Assembly: GCA_963719055.1 (NCBI GenBank)
Contig: CAVRAU010000027.1
Coordinates: forward strand, 1-64,000
Direction: 5' to 3'
DNA: 64,000 nt
DNA from: CAXMQZ01 sp963719055
GTDB lineage: Bacteria; Acidobacteriota; Thermoanaerobaculia; Multivoradales; JAHEKO01
Shown here: in pieces, positions 51,345 to 62,337 of the stretch
Numbering within the stretch: position 1 is the stretch's first letter
How the letters are laid out: every line of letters starts with the position of its first letter
Notes under the pieces: generated by a model
Databases searched by the model: none
What the model was told of the DNA's origin: nothing
Seen by the model: the letters and a program-made list of their open reading frames with translations, nothing else
Program-made: the position numbers and the translations under genes

Positions 51345-51395
51345 TTGACCCGGACTGCAGTCTGGAGTAGACTCTCGAGTGAATGTTTTGAATGT
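51345..51395 (+). promoter_or_regulatory. promoter and operator site 6 (DUF2878 gene)
   Basis: TTGACC (51345-51350), 17 bases, TAGACT (51368-51373). Immediately downstream, at the expected transcription start, the minus strand reads ACATTCAAAACATTCA (51380-51395), a perfect match to the shared consensus. The gene start follows at 51415. Site 5, 70 bases away, serves the divergent operon. Confidence 0.72.
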
Positions 51396-51414
51396 TTTAT
51401 AAGACAGAAAGCCA

Positions 51415-52004
51415 ATGCTCGCCACAACCAAGTCGTCGCTCCTCAATGCCCTCCTGTACCAACTGGGTTGGTTCGCGTGCGTCTTAGGCGCTGCAGCAGG
51501 CTGGGGAGGTCTCGGCGCGAGCCTGGCGATCTGCGCTGGCGATCGTCCATCTGTTGTTGGCGGAGAGTCCCGGCAAGGAGTGGCCTTTGATGCTCGCTGC
51601 TACCGGTATCGGGATCGTCGTCGAATCGATCCATGCGGCTCTGGGTGTCCTGGAAATCCAGGGGCATGCAGCCGGATCCATCGCGCCCATCTGGATCGTC
51701 GTCCTCTGGCGTGCAGTTTGCGACAACCCTCCATTTCTGTCTCGGTTGGCTCTCCCAACGCTACCTTCTCGCCTTTGGGCTCGGCCTGATCGGAGGACCG
51801 CTGGCGTTTCTTGGCGGCGAGCGCCTGGGCGCCGCGAACTTTGGTGAACCGAGGATGCTCTCGATCGGCGTCATCGGGCTCGTCTGGGCCCTCGCCCTGC
51901 CAATCCTGGTTCGGCTCGCCGATCGATTAGGAGGCAGAGGCCTGTACAGAGGCTTGGCGGGTCGGCTGAAGACGGCAGCGAGATCTCGGCGCCGAGGTTG
52001 CTAG
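51415..52004 (+). CDS. DUF2878 family membrane protein (two frameshifts)
   Basis: Three frames assemble into a four- to five-helix protein of about 195 residues. MLATTKSSLLNALLYQLGWF with helix CVLGAAAGWGGLG; after a shift near 51530, AIVHLLLAESPGKEWPLMLA and VVESIHAALGVLEI; after a shift near 51715, FATTLHFCLGWLSQRYLLAF, GGPLAFLGGERLGAANF and GVIGLVWALALPILVRL. The motifs E-S/D-W helix pairs and the GGPL-Y/F-x-GE element are DUF2878-like. It has its own promoter and operator and is divergent from the FAD oxidase operon. Confidence 0.72.
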
Positions 52005-52141
52005 CGGTTAACAGACCGATCTTCGGCGGGCCTGCGCCTCGGGCGCGAAGACGAGGGCCAAGAGCAAGAACCGATCCGATATGCTCGCCCTCGACTCGAG
52101 GCGAGCGCAATCGGCATGTCGGCTTGCCAGGCAGTGATGTC

Positions 52142-53279
52142 ATGGATGTCGGTCTGAGCGAAGAGCAGAGAATCCTCGTCGACGAGGTCAGGAGATTCAG
52201 CGAAGAGCGGATTCGGCCCGGTGTTGCTGTGCGCGATCGCGAGCACACCTACCCGAAGGAGATCATGGCTGAGCTCGGCGGGATGGGCCTCCTGGGGATG
52301 AGTGTGCCGGAGGAGTATGGCGGCAGCGGCTCGAGCAGTCTCGATTTGACGCTGGTCATCGAAGAGATCGCCCGGGTCTGCCCGTCCGTGGCGGTAAGCC
52401 TGATCGCTTCGAATTCGGTTTGCGGTTGGCCGATCAGTCGCTTCGGCTCGGAGGATCTCAAGAGCCGGTTTCTACCAGGCCTGGCTGCAGGGGAATCCTT
52501 GGGTGCCTTTGCTGTGACGGAGCCGGGCGCCGGGAGCGACGCTGCATCCATGAGGACCACGGCAACAAGGGATGGAGACGAGTGGATTCTGAGCGGTGAG
52601 AAGTCATGGATCACCAATGCCGGGGTCGCAGACCTGCATCTGGTCCTGGCGCGCACCGATCCGGAGGCTGGCTTTCTGGGGAATCAGCGCCTTTGTGGTG
52701 CCCAGGGATTCACCGGGATTGACCGTCGGAGCACCGGAAGAGAAGCTGGGACTGCGCGCCAGCGTCACGGCGCCGCTTCTCTTCGACGATTGCCGTCTAC
52801 CGGCCGCCAACCTCCTGGGCCGCGAAGGCCAGGGACTGATGATCTCCATGGCGGCGTTGGATCATTCTCGTGTCGGCATCGCCGCGCAATGCGTCGGCAT
52901 TCACCAGCGGGCCCTCGAGCTCGCGGTCGAGTATGCCAGGCAGCGGGTGCAGTTCGGTCGCCCTATCGCCGAGTTTCAGGCCATTCGTTTCACCGTTGCG
53001 GAGATGGCGACACGCCTGGAGGCCGCTCGGGGCCTCACCCGAGCGGCGGCTGTAGCCGCCGGGACACGCGATGCTGGCCGACTCGCCTCTCAAGCCAAGC
53101 TCTTCGCCTCTGAAGCTGCCAATCGCGCTTGTTGGGACAGCTTGCAGATCCATGGTGGCAACGGCTTCAGTGAGGAATACGAGATCGCCCGTCTCTATCG
53201 AGACGTCCGAGTGACTACCATCTACGAGGGTACCAGCGAGATGCAGCGGCAGATCATTGCCCGTCATCTGCTCCAATGA
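52142..53279 (+). CDS. acyl-CoA dehydrogenase (one frameshift)
   Basis: A 379-residue acyl-CoA dehydrogenase. N-terminal GLSEEQRILVDEVRRFSEER, then FAVTEPGAGSDAASMRTTA (the FAD/substrate region) and WILSGEKSWITNAG. A shift near 52690 changes frame, and then AFVVPRDSPG, LISMAALDHSRVGIAAQCVG, YARQRVQFGRPIAEFQAIRF and DVRVTTIYEGTSEMQRQIIA follow; the Glu in YEGTSE is the usual catalytic base. It introduces an alpha-beta double bond into an acyl thioester. It lies just before the sulfotransferase and may feed the surface-molecule cluster. Confidence 0.86.
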
Positions 53280-53315
53280 GCGGTCCTGGCTCGATTCTCA
53301 GCGATCAACCCAACC

Positions 53316-54075
53316 ATGGCCGACCTCCATCTCGTCCACTGCTCGTACCACAAGTGCTTGACGGTCTACTTCAGCCGCATCATGCGATCGGTTTTCAATA
53401 GGTGTCTGCCGTGGAGTGGTGGATACCGGCACTACAACAGTCACCTCGAGGACTTCTACAAGGGCTTTCGAGAGCACAGAATCGCCTCGGTCAACAATCG
53501 CAGTCTCGATCTCGAGTCTCTTGGTGAGTTTCGGATTTCCCGCTTCGTTCGAGATCCGCGCGATCTTGTGGTCTCCGGGTACTTCTACCACCGGCGTGGC
53601 GCCGAGGACTGGGTCAGCATCGAGGCGCCGACAGCCGACGATTGGTACTTCGCTAACGGCGTCGTGCCGGCAGCCATGCGTGGCGAGCAGATCTCGTTCG
53701 CTGGATACCTGCAGTCGATTCCGGAGGAGGAAGGTCTGCTGGCCGAACTCGAATTTCGTCGGCATCATTTCGATTCGATGGCCAGGTGGCCCAACCGCCA
53801 CCCAAAGATCGTCACGTACCGGTATGAGGACATCATCGGCAACGAGCCCCGCGTTTTCCAGGAATTGTTCGAGTTTTATGGCCTGTCCTCGATCGAGCGT
53901 AAACTGGGAGATTGGTTCGCGCGCCGGTACTCGATTCGGAAGCGGTCGACTGATCCTCACGTGCGAAATCCTGCGCCAGGTCAATGGCGAAGACACTTCA
54001 CCCCGAGGGTAAAGCGAGCCTTCGACGCTCGAGCATGGCGCCTTGCTGGAGCTGTATGGCTACCCCAAGGATTGA
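53316..54075 (+). CDS. sulfotransferase 1 (one frameshift near the end)
   Basis: A PAPS-dependent sulfotransferase of about 253 residues. N-terminal HLVHCSYHKCLTVYFSRIM contains the 5'-phosphosulfate loop, and FVRDPRDLVVSGYFYHRRG the 3'-phosphate-binding motif with Arg and Ser. IVTYRYEDIIGNEP is a typical middle block. Near 54033 a shift leads to HGALLELYGYPKD and a stop at 54075, the usual sulfotransferase tail; without the shift the frame runs to 54086. It sulfates a carbohydrate or lipid acceptor, unknown here. Confidence 0.83.
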
Positions 54076-54095
54076 GCACGCGATGACTGGTCCTC

Positions 54096-55473
54096 ATGGG
54101 TAGCCTTCTTTGCATCACCAGCGGCCTTACCGGCATTCTGTTCTCGAGCCTGGAGCTCGCCCGTCGTTTGTCGGCTGCCGGACATGAGCTGACCTACGCC
54201 AGCTTCTCAGAGGTCCGCCAGACAGTCGAAGATCACGGATTCCGATTCCTGCAGCTCGCTCCGAGTCGATACCAGGAGTTCCTGAGGGCGGACGCCGATA
54301 GCAGCGCTTTCGAAAGGCTGTGGAACCTCGATCGGCGCCGCCAGCAGGCCACTGATGCGATAGCAGTCGGCGATCTTGCAGACGCGATTCGCTCTGTCGA
54401 TCCGGATCTCCTCCTCATCGATGGCGAGATGCATGAGCACATCATCGCTGCCTGGGCTACCGGGGTGCCGATCGTGCTGCTCAACACCTTTGCATCGATT
54501 TGGCAGCGACCGGGATTGCCTCCTCCCCATCACTTCGTGCAACCCGGTGCTGGGTGGAAGGGAAGCCGAATCGGGACCTGGCTTCTGTGGCGGAACTTGC
54601 GGCTCCGAAAGAGTCCGCACGGCCTGGGTTCAAAGAGTTCGACACGCGGGCTGCGACCGCTTGTCGATTCTGCGACGACTGGCGGACGAGGTCGGGTTCG
54701 AGCTGGCGGCCGAGGCCGACTTCAACCAATGGCTGATCCCCTTCACCTACCGACACCTCCCGGTGTTGAGCCTGCACGCGGTGGAGTTCGACTTCCCCCA
54801 TGAACCACCCGGTCGGGTCCACTACCTGGGGCCGATGATTGCCGAAGACCGCATCGATCGTGGCATTGCGGAAGAGGTTCGGGCAGAGCTCGAGACGGTC
54901 TTCGATCGCCGGCGCAGCTCGAGCGGCCGGCGAAAGTTGATCTATGCGGGATTTGGCTCGTTCTTTACGACGGATAGGGGTCTGCTGAAGCGGCTGATCC
55001 AGGCGGTGGCCCCACGAGAGGACTGGGATCTGGTGATCAGCCTCGGAAACCGGTTCGCCGCCGGCGACCTGGGTGAGCTGCCGGAGAATGTTCGAGCCTT
55101 CCCATGGTTGCCCCAGACCACCGTGCTGAAGCACGCGGATGTCGTCGTCAACCATGGTGGCATCAACTCGGTCGACGAGAGCGTTGTTTTCGGAGTTCCC
55201 AGCTTGGTGTTCTGTGGCTTCGAAACCGATATGGGCGGCAACTCGGCACGCGTGGCCTATCACGAGATCGGCATTGTCGGCAGTCGGTCGAGCGACAGTC
55301 CACAGGCGATCCGTCGGCACCTCGATCGTTTGCTGACGGAGTCACGCTTCGAGGACAACGTGGAGCGGTTGCGTTCCTGCTATCTTGCCTATGCAGACAA
55401 CCGTGTCGCAGAGCGGGTCGTCGAAGCTCTCCTCGAGGGTCCACCGCAGGACCGGTCCGGACCCACCGCTTGA
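54096..55473 (+). CDS. UDP-glycosyltransferase-like (GT1/MGT) enzyme (one frameshift)
   Basis: A GT1-type enzyme of about 458 residues. N-terminal CITSGLTGILFSSLELARRL and SAAGHELTYASFSEVR, then DLLLIDGEMHEHIIAAWATG. A shift near 54610 leads to LSILRRLADEVGF and the C-terminal donor-binding half: KLIYAGFGSFFTTDRGLLKR, VRAFPWLPQTTVLKHADVVV, NHGGINSVDESVVFGVPSLV. These enzymes usually glycosylate lipids or secondary metabolites. It sits between a sulfotransferase and a flippase. Confidence 0.82.
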
Positions 55474-55495
55474 AGCCACGCTGCCATCCGTATCG

Positions 55496-56949
55496 ATGAC
55501 CAAGACGACGAAACGCATCACGAGGGGCGCCGGCTGGATCTACACCTATCGATGGCTGGACAGGCTCTTGGGCTTTGTCTCGATTGTCGTGCTGGCGCGC
55601 ATTCTCGTTCCGGAGGACTTCGGCCTGGTTGCCATCGCCGCCTCTTACGTGGCGATTCTCGAGGGCCTGAGTGACTTCGACGTCAACAAGGCTCTGATCC
55701 GGGCCCGAGATCACGATCGCTCGCTCTTACGACAGTGCATGGACGCTATCCGTCGTGCGTGGCATCGTCTCGGCGCTGTTGATGGTGGTCATCGCGCCCT
55801 TCGTTGGCGACACTCGGATGACGGCCATCCTCTATGTGTTGGCCGTAAGTCCGCTTCTGCAGGGTCTCTCCAATCCGCGCTTTGTGATGTTCGAGCGCGA
55901 GTTGGTGTACTCGAAGCTTGCTGTCCTCACGCTGACGGCGAAGATCGTCTCGTTCAGCGTCACTCTGTACATCGCTCTCGTGTATCGGAGTTATTGGGCA
56001 CTGGTGCTCGGCATTCTCGCTGGCAGCTTGACGAGTGCCGTGCTGACCTATTTGTTGAAGCCCTATCGCCCGAGGTTCTCGGTTTCGAGATTCTCGGAAA
56101 TCTTCGCGTTCAGCGGCTGGATGTCCTTGGCCACCGCAGTGACCACCTTGTCGATGCAGACGGACCGGATCATTGTCGGCCGCTTGCTCGGTGTCGCAGA
56201 TGCCGGCTCGTACTACATGACGCAGAGAGTCGGGGTGGTGCCCACGAGCGAGCTGATCAGTCCGTTGCAGCGAATCCTGTTCCCCACATTCAGCGAAATC
56301 GCAGAGGAACCGCAGAGGCTGCGTCGAGCGGTGCGCGAATCCGTCAACATCCTGGGCAGTCTCAGCTTGCCAGCAGGAATCGGATTCGCGCTGGTGGCCA
56401 ACGACTTTGTGCCTATCGTCCTCGGGGACACCTGGCTGATGATCGTGCCCTTGCTCGTGGTTCTGGTGCCGTTTCTCGGGTTTCGTGGCGCGCTATCGAT
56501 GACGCTGCCGTGCATGATGGCGTTGGGCAGGACACGACTGCTCTTCAAGGTCAGTCTCGTCTATGCCCTGGTTCATCTACCGGCCTTCATCGCGGCCACG
56601 GCGTTGTTTGGCCTCACGGGAGCGATCTGGAGCATCGTCCTGGCAGGGTTCTTCTACTCGTATCTGAATGCTTGGATGCTCAAGGAGACGCTCGGAATCA
56701 CGATCGGCGAGATCGTGACGCAGCTCAGGCGACCGGTGTCTAGCGGTCTCCCTCATGATGGGCTCGATTCTGCTCGCCAACGCCGTACTGCCCGTGGATC
56801 TCTTCTCGGAGACCGGTTCGTGGCTGTCTCTAGGGATCAAGATCGTGCTGGGGGCTGTCGTATCTTGTGCTGCTCAGTATGCCATCTGGCGATTCGAGGA
56901 CCGGCCCGCAGGGATCGAGAGGCGCCTGGTCGAGCTTCTTACCCGGTAG
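55496..56949 (+). CDS. polysaccharide/oligosaccharide flippase-like membrane protein (two frameshifts)
   Basis: A Wzx/MATE-fold lipid-linked oligosaccharide flippase of about 484 residues. MTKTTKRITRGAGWIYTYRW, FVSIVVLARILVPEDFGLVA, then after a shift near 55740 a long run of helices with FSGWMSLATAVTTLSMQTDR and IIVGRLLGVADAGSYYMTQR, ISPLQRILFPTFSEIAEEP, and after a shift near 56745 a last pair of helices ending in LLTR. All signatures are typical of the RfbX/Wzx family. It probably exports the glycolipid built by the neighbouring transferases. Its end overlaps the minus-strand GT4 gene. Confidence 0.83.
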
Positions 56950-58117
56950 GCCCGGCCAGTCGCGCGAAGGCGATTTCGGTGCGTCGGGCAATGGAGTCCC
57001 AGGAGTGCTCAACGGCAACTCGCTGACCGCCCGCAGCCAGATGGGTCCGCAGGTCGGGTTCGCCCAGGACTCGGATCAGCGCCGCCGCCAGCTCCGAGGT
57101 GGATTCGGGTGGCACCAGCAGGGCGCTCTCGCCATGCTGAAGGATCTCCGGCAGACCGCCCACGCGGGTGGTGACGACGGGCAATCCCAGCGCCAAACCG
57201 AGAAACAAGACTCCTGACTGGCTGATATGTCGGTAGGGCATGACGAGCACGTCGGCGGCGGCGAAATACCGCGTCACCTCGGAGAAAGGAATGTAGTCGA
57301 AACGGTGGATGGCGCCGAGGCGCGCGGCCGAAGCTTTGAGCTCGGCGAGCCGTGACGGGCCCAGCCGTGCGGGATCGCCAGCAATGACCAGCCGTGCCCG
57401 GGGCCGCGCTGCAGCGATCTCCGGCCAGGCCTCGAGCAAGAGATCCAGTCCCTTGTACTCGCGGATGTAGCCAAAAAAGAGCGCCACCTCGTCTTGCGGC
57501 TCGACTCCCACGAGCTGGCGGGCTTCGAGCCTGTCGGGAACCCCGCTGCAGTGCTCGAAGAAACCGTAGTCTCCATGCGGGATCACCGTGACTCGCTCGG
57601 GGTCGACGAAGAACTCGTCCTGGAGTCTCTGACGGTCGAACTCGGAGTGGGCGACGATCAGATGCACGATCCGGTGGATCCATCCATGGATCGTCCTCTC
57701 CGACTGCATCCGCTCGTGTGGGGTCACCACGTGCGCCGTGTAGACGAGGGGCCGCCGCAGAAGCCGCAACAGCGCGAGGTAGAGTACCGCGATCGAATTG
57801 GTGCTGTGGAGGTGGACCACCTCCGGACGCAGTCGCCAGGCGCGAAGGGTAACGGCGACGGCATCATAGATGGCTTCGAGCCTGCGGGCGGTACGGAAAA
57901 GCAGACCTGGATTCGGGTTTCGGCTCCTGCCTGAGGCGCGGGCGGTGCGCTGTTCGACTCGCAGATTCTCAGGTAGGTCGGTGCGGCCCTCGAGCTCGTA
58001 TTCGGCGGCCGTGATGAGGGTGACCTGGTGGCCCCTTGCGGCGAGGGCTCGCGAGAGGTTGTTGACATAATGAGCCAGACCTCCGCGACCGTAGGCCTCG
58101 ATTTCGAGAATCCTCAT
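56939..58117 (-). CDS. GT4 family glycosyltransferase
   Basis: A 392-residue GT-B enzyme: ILEIEAYGRGGLAHYVNNLS (N-terminal Rossmann), VVHLHSTNSIAVLYLALLRL, LVYTAHVVTPHERM, IVAHSEFDRQRLQDEF, VALFFGYIREYKGLDLLLEA, then the C-terminal YFAAADVLVMPYRHISQSGV and GLPVVTTRVGGLPEIL, the E-x7-E donor site. It probably transfers a sugar in the flippase-linked pathway. ATG 58117 is the start of the fold; 58180 is the open-frame limit. It is convergent with the flippase and divergent from the NRPS. Confidence 0.9.
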   Translation of the reverse strand: MRILEIEAYGRGGLAHYVNNLSRALAARGHQVTLITAAEYELEGRTDLPENLRVEQRTARASGRSRNPNPGLLFRTARRLEAIYDAVAVTLRAWRLRPEVVHLHSTNSIAVLYLALLRLLRRPLVYTAHVVTPHERMQSERTIHGWIHRIVHLIVAHSEFDRQRLQDEFFVDPERVTVIPHGDYGFFEHCSGVPDRLEARQLVGVEPQDEVALFFGYIREYKGLDLLLEAWPEIAAARPRARLVIAGDPARLGPSRLAELKASAARLGAIHRFDYIPFSEVTRYFAAADVLVMPYRHISQSGVLFLGLALGLPVVTTRVGGLPEILQHGESALLVPPESTSELAAALIRVLGEPDLRTHLAAGGQRVAVEHSWDSIARRTEIAFARLAGPTG

Positions 58118-58261
58118 CGAACCTTCCGAGGTACCGCTCATGCACTTTCCGGGCATCGCGGTCGTAGCGTTTCGTGCCATGCGAGTCGAGTCAAGTGGCG
58201 AGTCTGGAGCCGATCAGTACAATTCGAGTTCCGAACCTCGGGTCGCGATGAGATTCCTGCC

Positions 58262-61200
58262 ATGAGCTCCCACCCAAAAGACAACCGCGCTGCCCGGCTG
58301 GAGAGGGCGATCCGGCTGAAGCTGGCGGCGGCGCGGGGGCGCGGGTCGGCGCTTCCTGCAAGACCTGAGGATCAGACGCCACTCCTGAGTGAGATGCAAA
58401 GGAGCCTGTGGCTCACGCATCAGATGGATCCGGGCTCGGCCGCCTACAACCTCGTCAGCGTCTTTCGCCTCTCGGGTCCGCTGGATCTGGCCGCTCTGGA
58501 GCACAGCTTCAACGAGGTGGTGTCTCGACATCGCATCCTCCGATCGACCTTTCGAGCGGGCAGAGAAGGGGTTGTACAGATCGTCAATCCGCACGCGCAG
58601 CTCGAGATCGAGAAATTCGTCGTCGAGAATGGAGCCGGGCTTCAAGCAGCTCGTCGCGAGGCTGGCAAGCCCTTCGATCTGGCGGTGGGACCCCTGATCC
58701 GCATGGTCCACATCGAGGAGCAGTCCGGCGGGGAAGACTGGCTCCTGCTGGTCCTGCATCACATCATTGCCGACGAGAGATCCCTGGATCTTTTGTGGGA
58801 ACAGCTAGCTGAGGCCTATGCGGGGCCAAGTGCGGGGAGCGCGCCGGCGATCCAGTTCGACGACTATGTGTACTGGGCAGCCAAGCAGACACGAAGCGAT
58901 CGGGGCGAGGAGCTCGAGTATTGGCGGCAGCAGCTCGACCCACTCCCCGACGAGCTGATTCTGCCTTTCGAAACACCGCAACCCGAGCCATCAGGCCCGC
59001 GAGGACGTCTGCTCGAGAGGCCTCTTGCCAGTGACCTGCTATCGGGCCTGCGGCGCCTGGCGGCTGCCACCGGGTCGACGCCATTCACGGTGTTTGCCTT
59101 CACCTTCCGACTGCTTGCTGGAGCGATATGTACCCGGTCGGCGCATCGCGTTCTCGACACCCGCCACGACGCGATCTCACCCAGCAGCGGTGAACATGAT
59201 CGGGTACTTCCTCAACCCGGTCGTCATCTGCACCTCGATCGACGAAGGGCTGCCTGTCGAGGAGGCTGTCGGTGCTTTCGCGCGGGAGATGAGGGATCGC
59301 CTCTCTCATGCCTCGGTGCCGTTCGATGTCCTGGCCGAGGAGTTGTCGCCCGCTCGCAGGCCCGACCGACACCCGATCTACCAGGTCATGTTCGTCCATC
59401 GGCAGCCGAGCGTCTCTCGGGCTCTGGGAGACGTCGCTCTGGATCCTGTCGAGCTGGATCTCGGCGAGTCCAAGTTCGGCCTCACGTTGTTCGTTTCTGA
59501 AGGCCCGAGCTCGCTCGACATCGCTGTCGAGTACAGGGCCGACCGGTTCGATGAGGTGTGGATGCAGAACCTGCTTGGGCACTACGAAACTCTGCTCTCC
59601 GGGTTGGTGGGGGAGGCGGGGCGCGCTACCTCCGAGGTGTCGATCTTGACGTCCGGGGAAGAAGCCGCTCTCGGGGAGTGGCAAGGGGCGATGTCGACGC
59701 CGGACGGAAGGGATCTGCTGCCGCAACAGGTCCTCACAAGAATCCGCCAGAGCCCGAAGGCGACATCGGTGATCTGCGGCGGTACCCGGTGGAGCTACGA
59801 TGAGCTTGGGAATCGGGCCGCTGGGATTGCGTCCGAGCTCGTGGCCCGGAGCGTCGGCCAGGGCGATCGTGTTGGCCTTTTTCTGGATCGCTCTCCCCTG
59901 ATGATCGCCGGTCTTCTGGCGAGCCATTGGGCAGGCGCCGCCTACGTGCCTCTGGATCCAGGCTACCCAGCGCAGCGGAATCGAGAGGTGCTGGAAGACG
60001 CGGACGCTGCGGCGGTGCTGACCACCTCGGAGCTCTGCGAGCGCTTGCCCGCAGGGAACTGGACGACCATCTGTCTCGATGAGCTCGAGGGCAATACTCT
60101 TGAATCGACCGAGATCGCAGGACCTGATCCCGAGGCGGTGGCCTACATCCTCTACACCTCCGGTTCGACAGGCCGACCGAAGGGAGTCGTGGTCACCCAT
60201 GACAGCCTGAGAGTCTCGACCGAGGCTCGGCGACAGGTTTACGACTTTGCACCCGAACGGTTCTTGCTGCTGCCCAGCCTCGCGTTCGACAGCTCGGTGG
60301 CGGGAATCTTCTGGACCCTCTCTGGGGGTGGCACCTTGGTGATCCCGACTGACGAGGAGATCCAGGATCCGCGGCGGCTGGCGCAGGTCGTAGCCGCAGA
60401 CGAGGTAGACAGCTTACTGTGCGTTCCGTCGTTGTATGCGGCCATGTTGAAGGCCAATGGCGACCGACTCCGCGCTCTGAGGGAGGTCATCGTCGCGGGT
60501 GAGAGCTGCTCGTCGCAGCTCGTTCGAGAGCATCTCCGCAATCTGCCTGACGTGCGACTCTTCAACGAATACGGACCGACGGAAGCGACGGTTTGGGCGA
60601 CGGTCCACGAAGTCGGACCGCGGGATGAAGAGCAGCCGGTGGCCGTCGGTCGCCCCATACCCGGTGTGCAGGTTCGGGTGCTGGACCGACTGGGCCGGAC
60701 CCTACCCGCGGGGATTCCGGGAGAAGCATGGATTGGCGGACGGACGGTCGCGCAGGGTTATTGGCGACGCGAAGATCTGAGCCAGGAGTGGTTCGTACCC
60801 GACCCCGGGGGACCTGCAACCGGGGCCAGGTGGTATCGCACGGGAGATCTGATGTCGTGGACGGCAGAAGGCACCCTGGTGTTTCTGGGACGCCAAGACG
60901 ATCAGATCAAGCTACGGGGGTTTCGTATCGAGCCCGGCGAAATCGAGGCGGCCTTGCTGGAGCGTCCCGAGATCGAGGAGGCCGCGGTCGTGGCTCGCTC
61001 TCTGAGCTCGGGTGCACAGGGACCGAAACATCTGGTCGCATTCCTCCGCACTGCGCAGAGCGCTGAGTCCCTTCAATTGCGCCTAGACCTCGAGAAGCGG
61101 CTGCCAGAGTTCATGGTGCCGCAGCGATTCGTCGAGCTTGCCGAGCTGCCTCGGCTGCCGAACGGCAAGACCGATCGCGATCGACTGCGAGACATGAGCC

Positions 61201-62300
61201 TCGGGCCCGAAGCGGCGGTAGAGACGGAGAATCTGCCGATCGACGAGCGCGAGCACGCCCTGGTTGCGCTCTGGGAAGGTCTGCTGGGGCGCTCGGGCTT
61301 CGGAGTCCAGGACAACTTCTTCGAGCTCGGTGGGCACTCGCTTCTGGTCGTCGAGATGACGCTGGCGATCGAACGCGATCATGGCGCCAGGCTGGCGGCG
61401 GCAGAGGTCTTCCAGAACCCCACCGTTCGGCAGCTGGCACAGTGCATTGAGCACCGGCGGGAACCCGATTCGACTCCCTACGCCCACCTCTTCCCCGTCC
61501 AACCAGGGGGCCACAAGACTCCGTTTATCGTCGCCATACCCCATGTGTTCACCGAGATGTTGGCGACGCGATTTCGCGGCGACCGACCGGTCTACGGTCT
61601 GCGGGGTGTCGGTCTTCGACCCGAAGGCAACCGCGGCCGCTGGCCGACAATGAGGCATCTGGCCGAGGATCTGGTCGAAGAGATCGAGCGGCGGTTTCCC
61701 GAGGATCGCTACATCATGGCTGGGTACTCCTTCGGCGCGACGATGGCTTTCGAAGCCGTCAGGTTGATGGAGGAGCGAGAGATTCCAGTGCAACGGTTGT
61801 ATCTGATCTCGCCCATGCCGCTGAATTTCTTCTCCCTGGGTCCGTTGCGTCTCCAGATCGACGGTCTTCGCAAGCCGCTGGCAGAGCTCACGACCGCGCA
61901 AGCCTGGGAACTTCTGGCAAGAGAGAACAATCCCCTGACTCGACGGCCGTATGGGAGGGCTTGGCGGTTTCTGGCACAGAAGCCCTGGCGTCACTTCCTC
62001 TGTCTGGTAGGGAGAGTGCGGCGCCTTTTCGGCCTGCCGCTGACGCCACGGATTCTCCACGCCGACGTGCGCCTCGAGCGGTTTCGTCTCCATCGCGGCT
62101 ACCAGCCCAGGACTATTCGGACTCCGACTGTTATCTTCAACCCCAAGGAAGCCGAGGCCGATATGGCGGCGACCTGGAAGCCTTACTTCGAGGGTCCGCT
62201 TACCGTCGTGGAAACGCCGGATCCTCACCTGGGAGATATCGCCATCGGACGGGCAAAGGAGCTGATTCTGCGCCAACTGGACGATCTGGAAGAGGTATGA
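58262..62300 (+). CDS. single-module nonribosomal peptide synthetase, C-A-PCP-TE (one frameshift)
   Basis: A one-module NRPS of about 1,346 residues. Condensation domain: LSEMQRSLWLTHQMDPGSAA, VVSRHRILRSTFR, catalytic HHIIADERS; the frame shifts near 59115 before LERYVPGRRIAFSTPAT and MIGYFLNPVVIC. Adenylation domain from about 59700: AYILYTSGSTGRPKGVVVTH (A3), FNEYGPTEATVW (A5), WYRTGDL (A7), RQDDQIKLRGFRIEPGEIEA (A8), LPNGKTDRDRL (A10). Carrier domain NFFELGGHSLLVV with the phosphopantetheine Ser. Thioesterase AGYSFGATMAFEAV with ETPDPHLGDI. It should activate one amino acid and release it joined to an acyl or amine partner. The specificity code was not decoded. ATG 58262 is close to a divergent GT4 gene. 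Confidence 0.9.
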
Positions 62301-62337
62301 GGCACAGAACTGCAGCTCGATCAGGACGCGCAAGACT

